This document shows positions 21,661 to 33,170 of a stretch of DNA of 64,000 nucleotides, one piece after another. The DNA comes from Molanna angustata (Eukaryota; Arthropoda; Insecta; Trichoptera; Molannidae). Position 1 is the stretch's first letter, and each line of letters starts with the position of its first letter. The DNA lies in NCBI GenBank assembly GCA_963576475.1, contig OY754982.1:10566546-10630545 (forward strand), given 5' to 3'. Both the position numbers and the translations under genes were made by a program. Under the pieces are notes generated by a model, which saw only the letters and a program-made list of their open reading frames with translations, was not told where the DNA came from and made no database searches.

Positions 21661-22240
21661 AAACTCGAATGTATTCCTAACTAAAACATATTTTAAAGGA
21701 TAGTTTTGATGATCTCCAATATCATATTGGAAGGTTTTGACAATCGTTTGGAAGGTGACTAACAACAAAATAAACATTTTTTGTCAAATTGATCACGGTT
21801 TATTTTCTTCGTATACAATCTAATGGTCCATTACGTTTATTTACTACAATACTTATATAATTTTATCTTGTTTGTTGTTAAATTCTTAACGAATCAGACA
21901 GTCGATTTGGCGTTAGTTTTTCCATGTAATGTATGTTGTTTAATTTGTAATTATTAAAGATGCATATCAGTTGGATATAAAATATGTAATAACCTCACCG
22001 CGGGAAATAAATATAATGTGTACACTTCTCTAGAAGCGACCTTTTGTAGAAATACAAGTACCTATAGGGCGTTAGTTTTGAAAATATTTATCCAACATTC
22101 ACGACTCCATTTTAAGCGTCGTAAATTTTAAATGTCGTTCTATGTATAAGACATATTTTAATTTCTTTATTTGACTTATACTTTCCAGCAGTTATCTATC
22201 TTGATTTAGACGGCTTGTAATTTGTTTAATTCCATAATAG
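21661..22240. other. AT-rich stretch, no gene seen
   Basis: No repeat or gene is recognised. Confidence 0.4.
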
Positions 22241-22540
22241 TTATAAAACATATGAATAAACATTATTCCATAAAGTATTTATAATTATTTTTTTTGTCAC
22301 ACCATCTAAATATGCTTCATAAAAATAGATTACTGATGTCCAACTAGGTATACCTGTTCTAGGGCTAGCAGTGTACATATTCCAACTGTCGATTCGTTCA
22401 AGAGAATGAAATTCTATTGAAGTAAGAGGCAGTATAAATTCAAGATGCGTGTACGAAGGAACATTTTGTATGGCGTAGTGGACTTTTTGCGTGCTAATAA
22501 CACCAACTAGAGGCCTCGCAGCATATATGTTCCCATACAT
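22241..22540 (-). CDS. Unidentified open frame, 99 codons
   Basis: The minus-strand frame has a protein-like composition, including VHYAIQNVPSYTHLEFILPL, FHSLERIDSWNMYTASPRTG and IPSWTSVIYFYEAYLDG, before drifting into AT-rich sequence. I do not recognise the family. The upstream sequence closes with a stop about six codons before the ATG, and no promoter or splice evidence is visible. It may be part of an unrecognised transposon protein; it is not claimed as a working gene. Confidence 0.25.
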   Translation of the reverse strand: MYGNIYAARPLVGVISTQKVHYAIQNVPSYTHLEFILPLTSIEFHSLERIDSWNMYTASPRTGIPSWTSVIYFYEAYLDGVTKKIIINTLWNNVYSYVL

Positions 22541-22559
22541 CGATTTACTCAGAATTCAG

Positions 22560-22985
22560 AGTAGAACATTTTATGTGAGTTTTGTGTGTGTGTCTGTGTG
22601 TGTGTGTGTGTGTCCCTTATAACTTTTGATCCGCTCAATTTACAGAGCTCAAATTTTCAGAATATATAAACAGTTATAGGCCTACAAAACTTTTATACTC
22701 ATAATTTTGATTTTTTGTTTCAGTCAGGGGTTATCAACTTTTGAAATTTTGGTTTATTTTTTCATATATCTCAGAAACCATTATAGCTAGAACGCTGAAA
22801 ATTGGTATAAACATAGAAAAATACAAAATCTCAAATAAGTTTTTTCAAAAAAAATCCAGAGTTTCTCAAACATTTTTTATTAAGAAAAATATTTTTTTTT
22901 ATGATAAATTTATGAGTTTTACTGCCTATATTTCCAAATATTTTAAAAATATCAAAAATAACCGAAACACCCCAACGAGATAATT
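22560..22985 (+). repeat. (GT)n microsatellite and A/T-rich repeat-like segment
   Basis: A (GT)n run with one interruption occupies 22582-22613. It is followed by tcccttataacttttgatcc and by A-rich DNA with short inverted runs. This layout resembles part of the inverted-pair element at 50.0 kb, where (CA)n also sits inside, but I could not align the flanks. Confidence 0.5.
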
Positions 22986-23162
22986 TAATTTTCTATAAAA
23001 AATATTAACATTGTAGCAGTACATTTCAAATTCTTTTTAACAATTTTTATTAAAATTGAATTTAGTGACGACATCACTTCATACAATTTGTATGATAGTC
23101 GCCTATACACAATATGTAAGAAGACTTAATAGTTTGATACTTAAATCTCTAAACATACATAT

Positions 23163-23270
23163 ATACCATCATACTGTTTTCATATTCTGTGTAGGAAAAA
23201 CAGACTGACCTCCATACTATCCTATCCTGACAAACATACCTACATGTTTTATATAGAAAATAAAATTTCT
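23163..23270 (-). mobile_element. LINE-I 3' end fragment
   Basis: The minus strand reads VCLSG then DSMEVSLFFLHR-like residues and a tail of gatggtatatatgta (complement of tacatatataccatc at 23157-23171). It lines up with VCQDRRVWRSVLSAYP and the gtgatggtatgta end of LINE-I at 12.5 and 61.3 kb. Only the last hundred bases are present. Confidence 0.55.
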
Positions 23271-23871
23271 TCAAATATTTATTAATTTGTGTTGTTTATA
23301 GTTTGGTACGTATTCTTTGATTATGCATACTATCGCCATCGACAGTTGGATCTCATGTGTTACATGCAACTAGTATTATAATATTTCACAGGAGACATAT
23401 ATGTAGGTTTTTTTATAATTTCGATCATAATCAAGTGGTATTGAAAGGTCTATCATTTACTCCTGTGTAAATTGCGTCACAATCGTCACATTTGATTTTG
23501 TATTCTCCCGATTTAAGGTTGGATCCCAAATAATTGTTAAAATATAACCTATGTGTATTTTTTCTTTATTGAAGAGTTTGCCAATTTTTTTCTGAAAAAC
23601 TGCCAAAGTAAGTATTCTAGAGTGATGTATGCGTGTACTGATTTTCGATCCATTTTTGGCTAGATAATTTTCATTTTAATTTTTTCTGTGATTAGCTGTT
23701 ATACCTGTCTAATAATTCTTGACTGATACCCAATATCCATCCTCCCTCCCCTCCCTCAACCTCTATTTCCTTCCTTCCTTTGTTGCTGTGAATTTACTCT
23801 TAATAATTTTATGTGTTTCTTTCCGTTTATGATAAATTTAATATGTATACCTACCACTATACTATCTATGG
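23271..23871. other. AT-rich stretch, no gene seen
   Basis: Contains a pyrimidine-rich run (cctccctcccctccctcaac) near 23740-23760. Nothing else is recognised. Confidence 0.4.
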
Positions 23872-23967
23872 CCTCACGTTGCTTTGGTTGGTTGGAAGAA
23901 TTGCCTTGTGGCAATAAACCCGCCATTGTACAAAGCATTGTACATGAAGCTTAATAAATAGATAAAT
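23872..23967 (+). mobile_element. Repeat E, retroelement 3' tail
   Basis: ttggttggttggaagaattg, then ccttgtggcaataaacccgc and cattgtac, ending in aataaatagataaataaa. The attgcc-ttgt-ggcaat hairpin is shared with 44.75 kb (attgcc-tgcg-ggcaat) and, decayed, with 46.41 kb. A similar hairpin ends SINE-B. Only the 3' end is identifiable. SINE-B begins immediately after it. Confidence 0.65.
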
Positions 23968-24200
23968 AAAATTATGGCACAGTTGATAACACTTGCGTCC
24001 TCGGTTCGATCCCCAGCAGAGGAAAATTTTAATCACATTCATTTATCACGCAAATATTTCTTCTATGGGCCGGATACACTGGATAGTTAGGAGAAATCGC
24101 CATATGTCCACAATCTCGCCACTTGCGCAGGGTGCAAGGAAGTGTTTATTATTTATTTATTATGGCATTATTAGCCAAAACGGTCGTCGCCAGACGAAAT
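23968..24200 (+). mobile_element. SINE-B, near full length
   Basis: Plus strand: tggcacagttgataa (A-box region, about 23975), ggttcgatccccagcagagg (B box, about 24004), the body with tatcacgcaaatatttcttc, a decayed hairpin (gaaatcgccatatgtcc), then cacttgcgcagggtgcaagg and a TTTATT tail. It matches 48.46-48.67 kb throughout. Confidence 0.85.
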
Positions 24201-24551
24201 AAATGCTTTGCGGAATGTATTTAATAAATAAATGTGTTCATATTTTACAACGGACGAAAACAAAATTACTATTCTCGATTATATTCTCCATGAATCCTCG
24301 TGTTTAATATTCGATGTCTTTTTTTATATTCACGTCTAATTTTATGCTTATGAAATTCTTCGAAATAACTTAATTTCACGAAATGATGTCAGATACTTAT
24401 CAGATCATATCAGGAAAACATGCAGTTCAAAGAGCATTACTAACACCGTAATATCGCATGTGTTGTTTTCATTACGCAACCATTTATATTTATCCTCGCA
24501 CTTAAGTGAATGCTTTTACCCCTATAAAGTTCTGGTCTCCTGTTGTTTCAG
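24201..24551 (+). other. Putative intron upstream of the 24.55 kb exon
   Basis: AT-rich. It ends in a polypyrimidine tract (ctggtctcctgttgtttcag at 24532-24551) that makes a strong 3' splice site. Confidence 0.45.
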
Positions 24552-24611
24552 TTCTCAAACGATGGACCCAGCGGGGAGTCTATGTGCTTGCAGGGACCCG
24601 ACTGCTTCATG
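24552..24611 (+). CDS. Candidate internal or start exon, 60 nt
   Basis: A GC-rich 60-nt island in AT-rich DNA, with an acceptor tgttgtttcag directly before and a donor atg/gtgagt directly after. All three plus-strand frames are open, so phase is not settled. Frame 0 reads FSNDGPSGESMCLQGPDCFM. Frame 1 contains an ATG at 24562-24564 in good context (A at -3, G at +4) and reads MDPAGSLCACRDPTAS. Frame 2 reads LKRWTQRGVYVLAGTRLLH. The length is a multiple of three. I do not recognise the protein. With the ratchet-like site at 53.41 kb on the same strand, it suggests a host gene with a giant downstream intron. Confidence 0.5.
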
Positions 24612-25084
24612 GTGAGTTTAACATTTTTACTTTATTAACACAACCATCCTCGGGTCTTTTAATCGGCCATCATCAAATTCGTATGCCACACAACACTAAT
24701 TTCACGCACTCCATCGTTAACCATTCCCGATTGACTTGTTCATCTTATCTTAACATATTTTAATCACTTTAAAACATAGCTATTATATACACTTACCGTA
24801 AAATATGATTAATGAACAAAGTGATGTTTATTGAGGTTGATTAAGGTATAAAAACTTATGATCTCAACTAATTGTGTTGATGAACGAACATTGAGGAAAT
24901 TGGAGTGAAGTAATAATTCCTAAAATTATTTTTTTTACATGGATTTTCCTGTCTTGGAAAACAATGATTATTAATTGTCAATTGTTTTTTTTTTTATCTG
25001 TGAATTCTTGCGTCAAAGTACAATTAGGTATATGATTTTTAAAATGATCATTTATTTTATAGTTAGGTAAAGTATTGCTATATT
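24612..25084 (+). other. AT-rich stretch after the candidate exon
   Basis: Begins gtgagtttaac. No further exon-like segment or repeat is recognised. Confidence 0.4.
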
Positions 25085-25430
25085 GTGTTTTGAAGCACCA
25101 CTGTAATTGAATATTTTCAGAATAAAGACTCTTTCGGCGACATCGGTTACTTTGATCTGCTGTCTTATCCATCTATTAGTATTTCTATCTCTTGAAGAGA
25201 TGTTCAACATCCTTCTCTCCATAGCGCTCTGTGTCACCATGAGCTTGTGCATAGTATGTTTATTTAATACTGACGTTTCTAGCCCATATGCACGGGAAGG
25301 ATACAGGAGTCAAATATGGATTTCTATAAATCTCTTAAATAGACAGCTTTCCAAATGCAGCCCAGGCTTGACCTCGTCTCCTCTCAATCTCAGCATCCTG
25401 ATTCTTCCCCTAGCTTCATTATATAATAAT
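25085..25430 (-). mobile_element. LINE-IV, post-RT region remnant
   Basis: Minus strand, with two frame changes: RGDEVKPGLHLESCLFKRFI, then SRAYGLETSVLNKHTMHKLM, then VTQSAMERRMLNISSRDRN and IRQQIKVTDVAERVFILK. The QxAMERRMLxISLRDR-IxxxTKVTDV signature follows the reverse transcriptase in many insect non-LTR elements and normally leads into the RTKVTDIVxRIASLKWQ region seen at 34.8 kb, so LINE-II and LINE-IV may be parts of one element type. Truncated at both ends, no active domain. Confidence 0.8.
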
Positions 25431-27579
25431 GATAATGTCTCTTATTTTCTTACAATAACTTTGCACAAAACTGATCGTACATATTAAGTGATATATTTTT
25501 TTTTAATTATAAATAAACAAAAATATTTTTCATATATTCTACGTAATGCGAATTGAACCCTCATTTAATTTAACATATACTTTTTACCTGAGTACATATA
25601 ATGAATGCAGGCAGTAATATTTTAACTTCTTCTGCTATTTTGCCACCAACATCGAAGAAACTTAATAAATATAATATATTTCACATTGAAATAAGCTAAA
25701 CGTTGGTTAGTAATGCAAATCTCACACGCAAACTCACACATGTGACATTAACTAATCGAATCAATTAGATTTTATTGCACTGCCTCCATGCGAGTGTCTT
25801 TTTTGAATGGCTTTTTGTCGCATTTATTACGAGAACGAATGTTTCTCTGTGCACATGGATATTTTAATTATAATATTAAAACCGCATTCCTCCACTAAAT
25901 TGGCATCGAATTTTGTGTAGGCAATGATTGCATCGAGTTCGTTAAGACTCCTTTGAAAAGGAAACACAGTATATACATATGTTCATTTGTGAAACATTAA
26001 TACTTTTTCGCCCATTACGTATTTACATTTTGGAATAATTCTTATTATTTTTAGCATAAAATTTTTTCTGAGCTTTATTAATTTTATGTATTTATTATAA
26101 TTCACTTAATTTAGTAAATCACGAATGAAAATGAACAAAATTGTTTGGATTGTGCCACTAAATGAATTTATAATATTTTAAATTATATGTAGGTACATCA
26201 CTTTTTTATGTGCTGTTTATTTTCGTGATTTCATCAAGATTTTATTTAAAGGTTTTTTTTCAGTCATTCAAATTTATTTTTCAGTCATTTTATTTTTTTT
26301 TACATAACGATATCATGTCTTATATATTTTTTTTTTATAAAGCTGATATTATATTTAATATTACCTCAATTATTGATAGAATATAAAATAAAGAATAATA
26401 TTAGGCCCTATTCAGATTCGACGAAAAATTTTATACGGAATTTTAGTATTTGAGAAATGTCAAAAAGTTGACTGCATTTATACGGGACTCATTAAGTCAC
26501 ACCGCGCGGATAAAATCCTTTTATCCACGGTTGCCCGATATTTTAGACGTATTCGTACTCTGAAACGAATCAGAATTGGACATACTATCAATAGAAAATG
26601 TGGGTATGTATGTAATAAATATTTTTTCAATGAGTTATAATTGTATTATTATAGATTGGCAAAATATATTTTGTTTCATTGATTTAAAACAATATCGAAA
26701 CCTTATTATTTTGTGACTAATTCATATTTTTAGTCATAATGCAAGAGCCCTCCATAACTCGTCTGTATTTTCGTATATATAAGCAGATGCGGCATATGAA
26801 AACAAAATGAAATGCCATGCATTGTTCCGATCAAGGTCCAAGTATCGAAACGTTATTGAAATGCAGAGTAAATCCAATTACATCAAGAGGCAAGGCGAAA
26901 TCACATACAGTCTTATTTTAAAATATATATGTTTTTTTTTTATTTTGGAATCAGAACAATGTGTCATCTACATATTCTCCCCGGATTGGATGATGGCTTT
27001 CGCCCTTTATTTATCATTGCATGAAACAATGATTCATTTCAATAAATCTTATTTCGTTCGAACACCCTCTTCCGACGAAACGTTCAAATCAAATTTCCCG
27101 ACGTGTCGGTTGATTTCGCTGTCTTGTCTCATGTCTCTGTCTCACCAGAGAACGGCACTTCTCCTCGGTTGAGCTAATTTGATATGACAAGTCTCATCCA
27201 ATGGCAGACAGAGAGAGAGAGGAAGTGTCGGTGGCTTTTCGCGGGAACAGTCAACACTCGACCCCCGCATTCCCGGTTGTTGGAACAATTTGTCATTGGG
27301 TGTGTTATACGACCGTACCTAGTATCCACCTGAAGCAAATTAACTCGAAACTATGTTACATTATTTAACACGTTGCGGTACTTTTGACTATGTAGCTTCT
27401 GTCTCCTCTATCTTCAAACGTCTTATTTGATTATCATCATACATTCAAATCACAATAAGATTTGTGTCATTTCCATCATATTACTCTTGTTAATTTCTAC
27501 TCGCATTCGAAATAGTTACTCAATTGTCTGACTTATTTATATTCATGCGAAATTTTACGGCCTACCGATATCCAGATTT
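25431..27579. other. Long stretch without a gene; less AT-rich at 26.4-27.3 kb
   Basis: The region 26400-26600 has inverted-repeat-like pieces (gattcgacgaaaaattttat; ggataaaatccttttatcc). The region 26990-27300 is richer in G and C and holds part of a 121-codon plus-strand frame without a recognised domain. There is a short GA run at 27208-27222. I see no splice-bounded exon. Confidence 0.35.
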
Positions 27580-27976
27580 TGACTGCTCAACAAATTGTAT
27601 TCAATATGTCAAAAAAAGATAATATCGATCCCAAAATATTACTTTCCTTAACAGGGCATATAGCGTTAAATCTAGTGACTGAAAACATGATATTTTAAAA
27701 CCGCCTAATCCACAATGAATTACGTGGACTGACATGGTCAGTAACACTAAAGTACTACGTAGAGCCAACACCAACAGAAAATTATTCACCAATGTTAAGC
27801 TCCGTTAAGTGTTGTACTTCGGCCATATTCTGAGAGGTGAAAAGTATGCCATCCTTCAGCTCGTCATAAAGAGGAAGAACTGTGCAGGAGCTGTTTCGCA
27901 CTGCACAGGACAGGGAGGCTTTCTATATGGTGGTCGTCAACGTCGGGGTGACCTGATATGACACAAAAAGAAGAAG
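27580..27976 (+). mobile_element. LINE-V C-terminal remnant with AAG tail
   Basis: Plus strand: MVSNTKVLRRANTNRKLFTN, VKLR then a stop, VLYFGHILRGEKYAILQLVI, and in another frame ELFRTAQDREAFYMVVVNVG and VT. The FGHxxRGEKYxxLQLI block and the AQDREAFYxVVVNV end are typical of the tail of certain insect non-LTR elements. The 3' end runs into aaaaagaagaagaag at 27964-27979. The RT part is absent, and a stop and frameshifts show it is dead. Confidence 0.8.
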
Positions 27977-29224
27977 AAGAATGCATTATGAAGTTACGTG
28001 TTAGTATGGGTAACTATCACGTGCGTTAAAAAGGGTTTATACATGATTTAAACTGTCGGAAACCCAATTTTTTTTTTTACTTTTTGCCTTTATGAACAAA
28101 CCTTACGTGAAATGAAAAAAAAATATATATATCATTAACTTTGATTTTTTTGCATTATTTAAACATATAACAGATTTATTTCTATACGACACATAGTTTT
28201 GGAGTAATTTAAAAAAATACTGTAAAAAAGGATATTTTTAATAATTTTGTTTTGGGTAATTATATGCTGAATTTTGAAATTGTGTAACCAACATTCAATA
28301 GAGGAATGTTGAAAATACTTATGGTATTTTTTCATAAACATATTGTTTCACACATTTGAGGAATTTGATTTCAAATTGATTAGATTTATATGCCTCTTTA
28401 AAATGCCAATTTACTACTGTAGTAAGGATGTAGTTTTTTTTATATCAAAATTAATATGTTAGTACCTATAAGCAAATTTCGCACTATTAAAACGCAATTA
28501 ACTTGAGTAAATTAGTTTTGACCTATGCTTGCAAACAACGCCTATGGTTTCTTCATATTTAATGATAGGAAATCATCAATTAAATAAATTTATTTTCCCA
28601 CACCTCATCCTTTATTATTTCAACATAAATTAAACGTAATTCAATCATAAAGTAATTAAAATTTATTAGTTTACAATAAAATGCAACGATGGAATATTTT
28701 ATTTCCAGTGAGAAATAAATAAGTTAGAAGCAGCGCAAGAAGTAAGAAAGTCGATATTCGAAATGAACTTAGTTTTGATGATTAGGTAGGTATATGCAGA
28801 GTATTTACAACTTGTATTTCTTGGAATACACGCCATCGGCTAAGATACTATTTGCATGCAAAACTATTACTATCATTTATTAAAATTAATTATTAACTTT
28901 ATGGAAATTCACCTTTATTATTATTATCCATAATAAATGTGAAGTGGAAAATAACAAAGTTTTTTGTGTTATAATAAGTTTCATAGAAAATTATTTTAAC
29001 TAAGTTTTCCTACTAATTATTAATTTTAACATAAGAGTATTTTTTGTGTGGTTTAATAAGGGTCAAAATATGTTGTATTGATTTTATCGACGCATATTTT
29101 TCTCGTACTAATCATTAATCATACCTGCTGGATGCAAGACCATTACGCCATGTACTTCACAGGGAAGATAGAGACTTCAGTGCGTTATTCACATTTGTTC
29201 TTTAAAAACTTTCCTTACATAAAT
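27977..29224. other. AT-rich stretch, no gene seen
   Basis: Nothing beyond simple A/T tracts is recognised. Confidence 0.45.
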
Positions 29225-29345
29225 ACATCATCATTTACATGATCATACCACCCCTTTCTGGTGCGACCACTGCATCCTTTGCACTTTTTATATAGGTGCT
29301 TTTTATATTTTTAGTAAGCCTTTCATCATTCATTATTTTACATAA
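29225..29345 (-). mobile_element. LINE-I internal fragment, decayed
   Basis: The minus strand contains NDERLTKNIK and, out of frame, KSAKDAVVAPERGG-like residues, matching NEERLTKKIYNADRIGLRGR and GRPRKGWHDH at 61.4 kb. Only about 120 bp of the element remains. Confidence 0.5.
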
Positions 29346-30289
29346 TATTATATAAATATGTATCAGGAGATCATGATCGAAAAAGTTAAATTTTAACATT
29401 TCGTATAATAGTATTTGAAATTAACAGACCTACTTGTCTTTTTTGTTAATTCAATGACAGTGTTTACATGTCAAATAAACTTTTAGCTTTTAAACTTATA
29501 AGCCTCGAATATTTTTTTGGGTTTCAAATAACGCGTACTTATAAAGCTTTTTAATGTCACGTTTTAACAGACCATGTCTTTTTTACCGTTTTCGGTGATT
29601 AAAACGTTGATATAAATTTCAAACAATGAATGTGCGTTTAGAGTTTTTTTTTTCAAATTTAAGTGCTCTTCCGTTTCGTCCTCAAAACAGTAATAAAACT
29701 GTCAACTTAGATAACACGGACAATAAAAACTGCGCCTATGACATGAGTAGAATGTCAGGGGTTCGATTCTCGATGTGGGTGTACACATTCGTAGGTATAC
29801 ATATTTTGTTCTAAGTCACTTTGAACATGTATAACGATCATTATGGCATGTGTTTGCCCCTCATTGTTGCATTGATATTTTACAGAGAACATTCGTACCT
29901 ATTGTTTGATCTTTTAGGATGTGTAAATCTTCGTGTACATTTAATACGAACAACTTACCTACAAGTTTTATCACAGTTGGCACGAACGAGGAATTTTATC
30001 TATATGTTAACAAGAATCCTACGCTTGTATGGATGATAGTTTTTTTATTGTTTCTAAACACAATATAGAGATCTAATTAGTACTGTAAATTAAAACTTAG
30101 TTTTTTTATGTGCATAAGTAGTAAATTATATAATTTTTTATTTGCATTCATATTAGTAAATACAAAGTACTCAAATATGTAAGCAATTGACGTCTTATAT
30201 CTTCGCTTGTTATTTTACCTATGTTTCCAGAATAGAGTTATTTTTTAAAGCATAAATCTGCTTACCCATTTATTTTCCTCGTTGATCTG
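29346..30289. other. Stretch with a B-box-like remnant
   Basis: gtcaggggttcgattctcga at about 29755-29774 fits a pol III B box, and atgacatgagtag lies upstream, but no family match is clear. Two open frames of 60-70 codons have no domain. Confidence 0.3.
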
Positions 30290-30600
30290 TCTTTCTAGTG
30301 GAGATATGCTAGGCTGTCCGATGGGCAGCCATATAAGACTATAGTCCTATAACGTTCCCAATGGAAGGAGTGTGGTGTCTGCTAAAATACTCATGTTTTT
30401 CTAGTGAAAATTCAATCTTTAATTTGCATTGTGACTTTACACCCGGTGCATTGTTTCATTAGAATGAGATCGACCGCCCAAAACGGGTCTTGACTGAATC
30501 ATATTTCTTGCAGTTTGTGATTCGCAATGTGGATGTATCAGCGCTGACAAAGTCTATCCATCGCAGCTTGGACCTTCCCAGTCGACGATAATACGTAGTT
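30290..30600 (-). mobile_element. LINE-VII C-terminal remnant
   Basis: Minus strand: SKLRWIDFVSADTSTLRITN followed by CKKYDSVKTRFGRS. This is the GRPKLRWID-block, followed by the WkxxAxDRxxWR-like region, of a non-LTR element. The same block occurs at 18.2 kb on the plus strand. The downstream part (30290-30400) is decayed. Confidence 0.65.
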
Positions 30601-31534
30601 CAAAACTTCTTGTAAAATGCATGTAATTTTTGGATAGGTGACATCGACACCTCGTTGTGCAGTGTTGAGTCTAGTTACGCACGATTGCGATGAAGAATAA
30701 CAAGGAAAATCGTATTAAATTTTTCTGTCAATCTCAAATATGCGTCGGAACATTATGTGAAAGATCCGCCTTTTTTAAATATTTGGTATGACGATCAAGC
30801 GTTAAACAACCTCTCGACCTGTCCTAACTTGACGTCTATGAAATAAAGGTGTAATAAAGATGGTTTATAAGTAAACTATTTCGTTAATCACGCTCTATTA
30901 CCAGGTACTATAGATAGTTTACGTTTATAAGTAAGACTGTTCGATTTTTAACGTTACTTTTCTTATCCTCATTTATCGTGCTTATTACTATCGTGAGTAT
31001 TTCGTGAGTATTTTGTTTATACATGTCCGATCGTGTCTTTTTGTACCTACCTACAAGTGGGAGTTTTTTAACGTTATAATATTTTTCGTACCTTCAACCA
31101 TATTTTGTTCCGTTGTGTTCTCTTTTCATTAAATATATGTTTATGTCCACCGTGTGTTCAGTGTTCAGTTGTGTTCGAACTGAACACATTTAATACGATT
31201 GCTTATAAAATTGTCAATTTATTTGAATCCCTTTGTTTCTCGCTGCGCCATATTGATATTGTGTCCATTTACCTGTGTATTACCTGTGTCCATTTTTTAC
31301 AGCACATCTCAAACTTTTAAATTATTTTATCTTCTATAGTATTTTAGATATGTTGCTAAAAAAAATCCATCTAATTATACTTTTATGAGAAAGAAGTTAA
31401 TGATATGATGTAAAAACCAGATTTTCTATTTCAAAAACTGTTTAAATAGACTTCAAGATTTTATATATCAATATTATTCATTCCAATAATATGATCAAAT
31501 TTACACATTTCATACTCAAATTAGACAATTTTTG
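30601..31534. other. Unassigned stretch
   Basis: No repeat family of the window and no domain is recognised. A 71-codon plus-strand frame at 31105-31320 is cysteine-rich but unsupported. Confidence 0.35.
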
Positions 31535-31536
31535 TT

Positions 31537-31591
<55 letters not shown>

Positions 31592-31800
31592 TTTTATAAA
31601 TTGTATATTATACAATACATCATTGTATATGCTATGGCCATCTAACTAGGAAATTCCTGTTTTTAGATGGACATATTTGCGTACATACAATTATATATAT
31701 GAGTGCCGTATTTTTACAACAATCACAAAAACTAAGAATATAGAAAACAGAAAGAATAGAAAAGAAAGTATTAAAAAAATATAAAATAAAAGTACTTTTA
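31535..31800 (-). repeat. (TTTA)15 microsatellite, probable LINE poly-TAAA tail
   Basis: Fifteen uninterrupted TTTA units occupy 31535-31594. On the minus strand they form a (TAAA)n tail preceded by gatggccatagcatatacaa-type sequence. The arrangement matches the 3' end of the RT-bearing element at 58.14 kb, so this may be its relative's 3' UTR. No coding part is recognised. Confidence 0.6.
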
Positions 31801-32957
31801 CACAATATAAATAAATATCTTTGAATATATTTGTATAATTAATATTTTTTTGTTAATATACTCATTTTTGTCTATTTTTATTTCATATTGTGCTTTTTAC
31901 AGGCTGTACCTTGTGGGATTTTTAAGTGCACGGTTGCATTGTTATGATTTATTTTCACAATCCTGAACACTTTTTAACATTTTCACATATTTTGTGAAGC
32001 ACTGTTTTTAATTTAATTACCCGCGTATACCTTTTAACGTACTCCTCTAAATGCACAGTTTTCACTGTTGGATTTCTGTCTAATACGAACGTTTAATACT
32101 CCGTTAATTGCAGCGACGACATTTAATTAATGACGAAAACTTGTAATAAAATTTTAAATGCAATTTTAAATTACTTTTGATCGCATGTTAATATCCCGGC
32201 GGTTACCTTTGCTATGCTCTCAAAATGGTTCAGAATTTACAATAAAATTAATATTAAATTGTTTTATTGTATCAACGCCGGGGTTTTGCTATAAATTAAA
32301 TAAATTATTACACGTCCTTGATATGTTAATGCTTGGTCTCGCTGTTGTTTTCACTGTAATTATAATCATTAATGGTTAACTTCATTTTTTATGCGTTTTT
32401 GATTCCACTTTTTGTAGAGTATCCCTGGGTTTGTTCAGAAATATTATGTTCAATATTCAATACTTTTATGGTTTTTTACTTCCTTTCGTTGCGATTGAGT
32501 TACGATACCTTTCATTCTTTCTTCTTAGTCTGTGGTTGATACATAATTAATGTGTTTCTTAACATAGTCTTTTTTCGTCTAGGTATCTTTTTTTGTTTGT
32601 ATATTGGTACTTTTTGTTGATTTGTATATAGTGAGCCTACATTCGGGATTTGTGTAAGTACTGTTGCAGTTATCAGTAACTGCTGCATGGTGTGTTATAA
32701 TTCTGAACTCATTTGTATGTTGCGTTTGTATTTCAATTGTATTTTGTTAATATTTTGTATTATGAAACCTGTAGAGATAATTAAATAAATAAATACATAC
32801 ATATTTCATTAAATGTGCTATTATATACATTTACTTTATGAAAATAACAAAATATCTTGAAATAATGTGGCGAGTATTACAGAACTTCTTAAGAAATTAT
32901 AGCAACCCTCTCCTTTCCCATACACGTACCTGAGTATAACATACAATAATATTATGT
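31801..32957. other. AT-rich stretch, no gene seen
   Basis: Nothing is recognised apart from a short aaataaataaata run near 32785. Confidence 0.4.
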
Positions 32958-33170
32958 TCGACCTTCGTGGCTCAGATGGTTAGGTATCTGACTGCTGATC
33001 CAACACTGACAGAGATTTCAATTGTGTTTTCAGTCTGGATCTGTGAGACGATTAATATCGTAAGTCTCCAGAATGTGGCAACTTGTTATTGGGTGCGTGT
33101 TAAATAATTATGTGACATAGTACCTGTTAGTTGCCGGAGAAGCGACATAGAATAAAAAAAATAAAATGAA
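32958..33170 (+). mobile_element. SINE-A, near full length, B box lost
   Basis: gaccttcgtggctcagatgg carries the A box. The B-box region has decayed to gacagagatttcaatt. The body, ttttcagtctggatctgtga, gtaagtctccagaatgtggc and aacttgttattgggtgcg, is the best-preserved SINE-A body in the window and defines the family. The tail is aaaaaaaataaaatgaaat. Confidence 0.8.
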
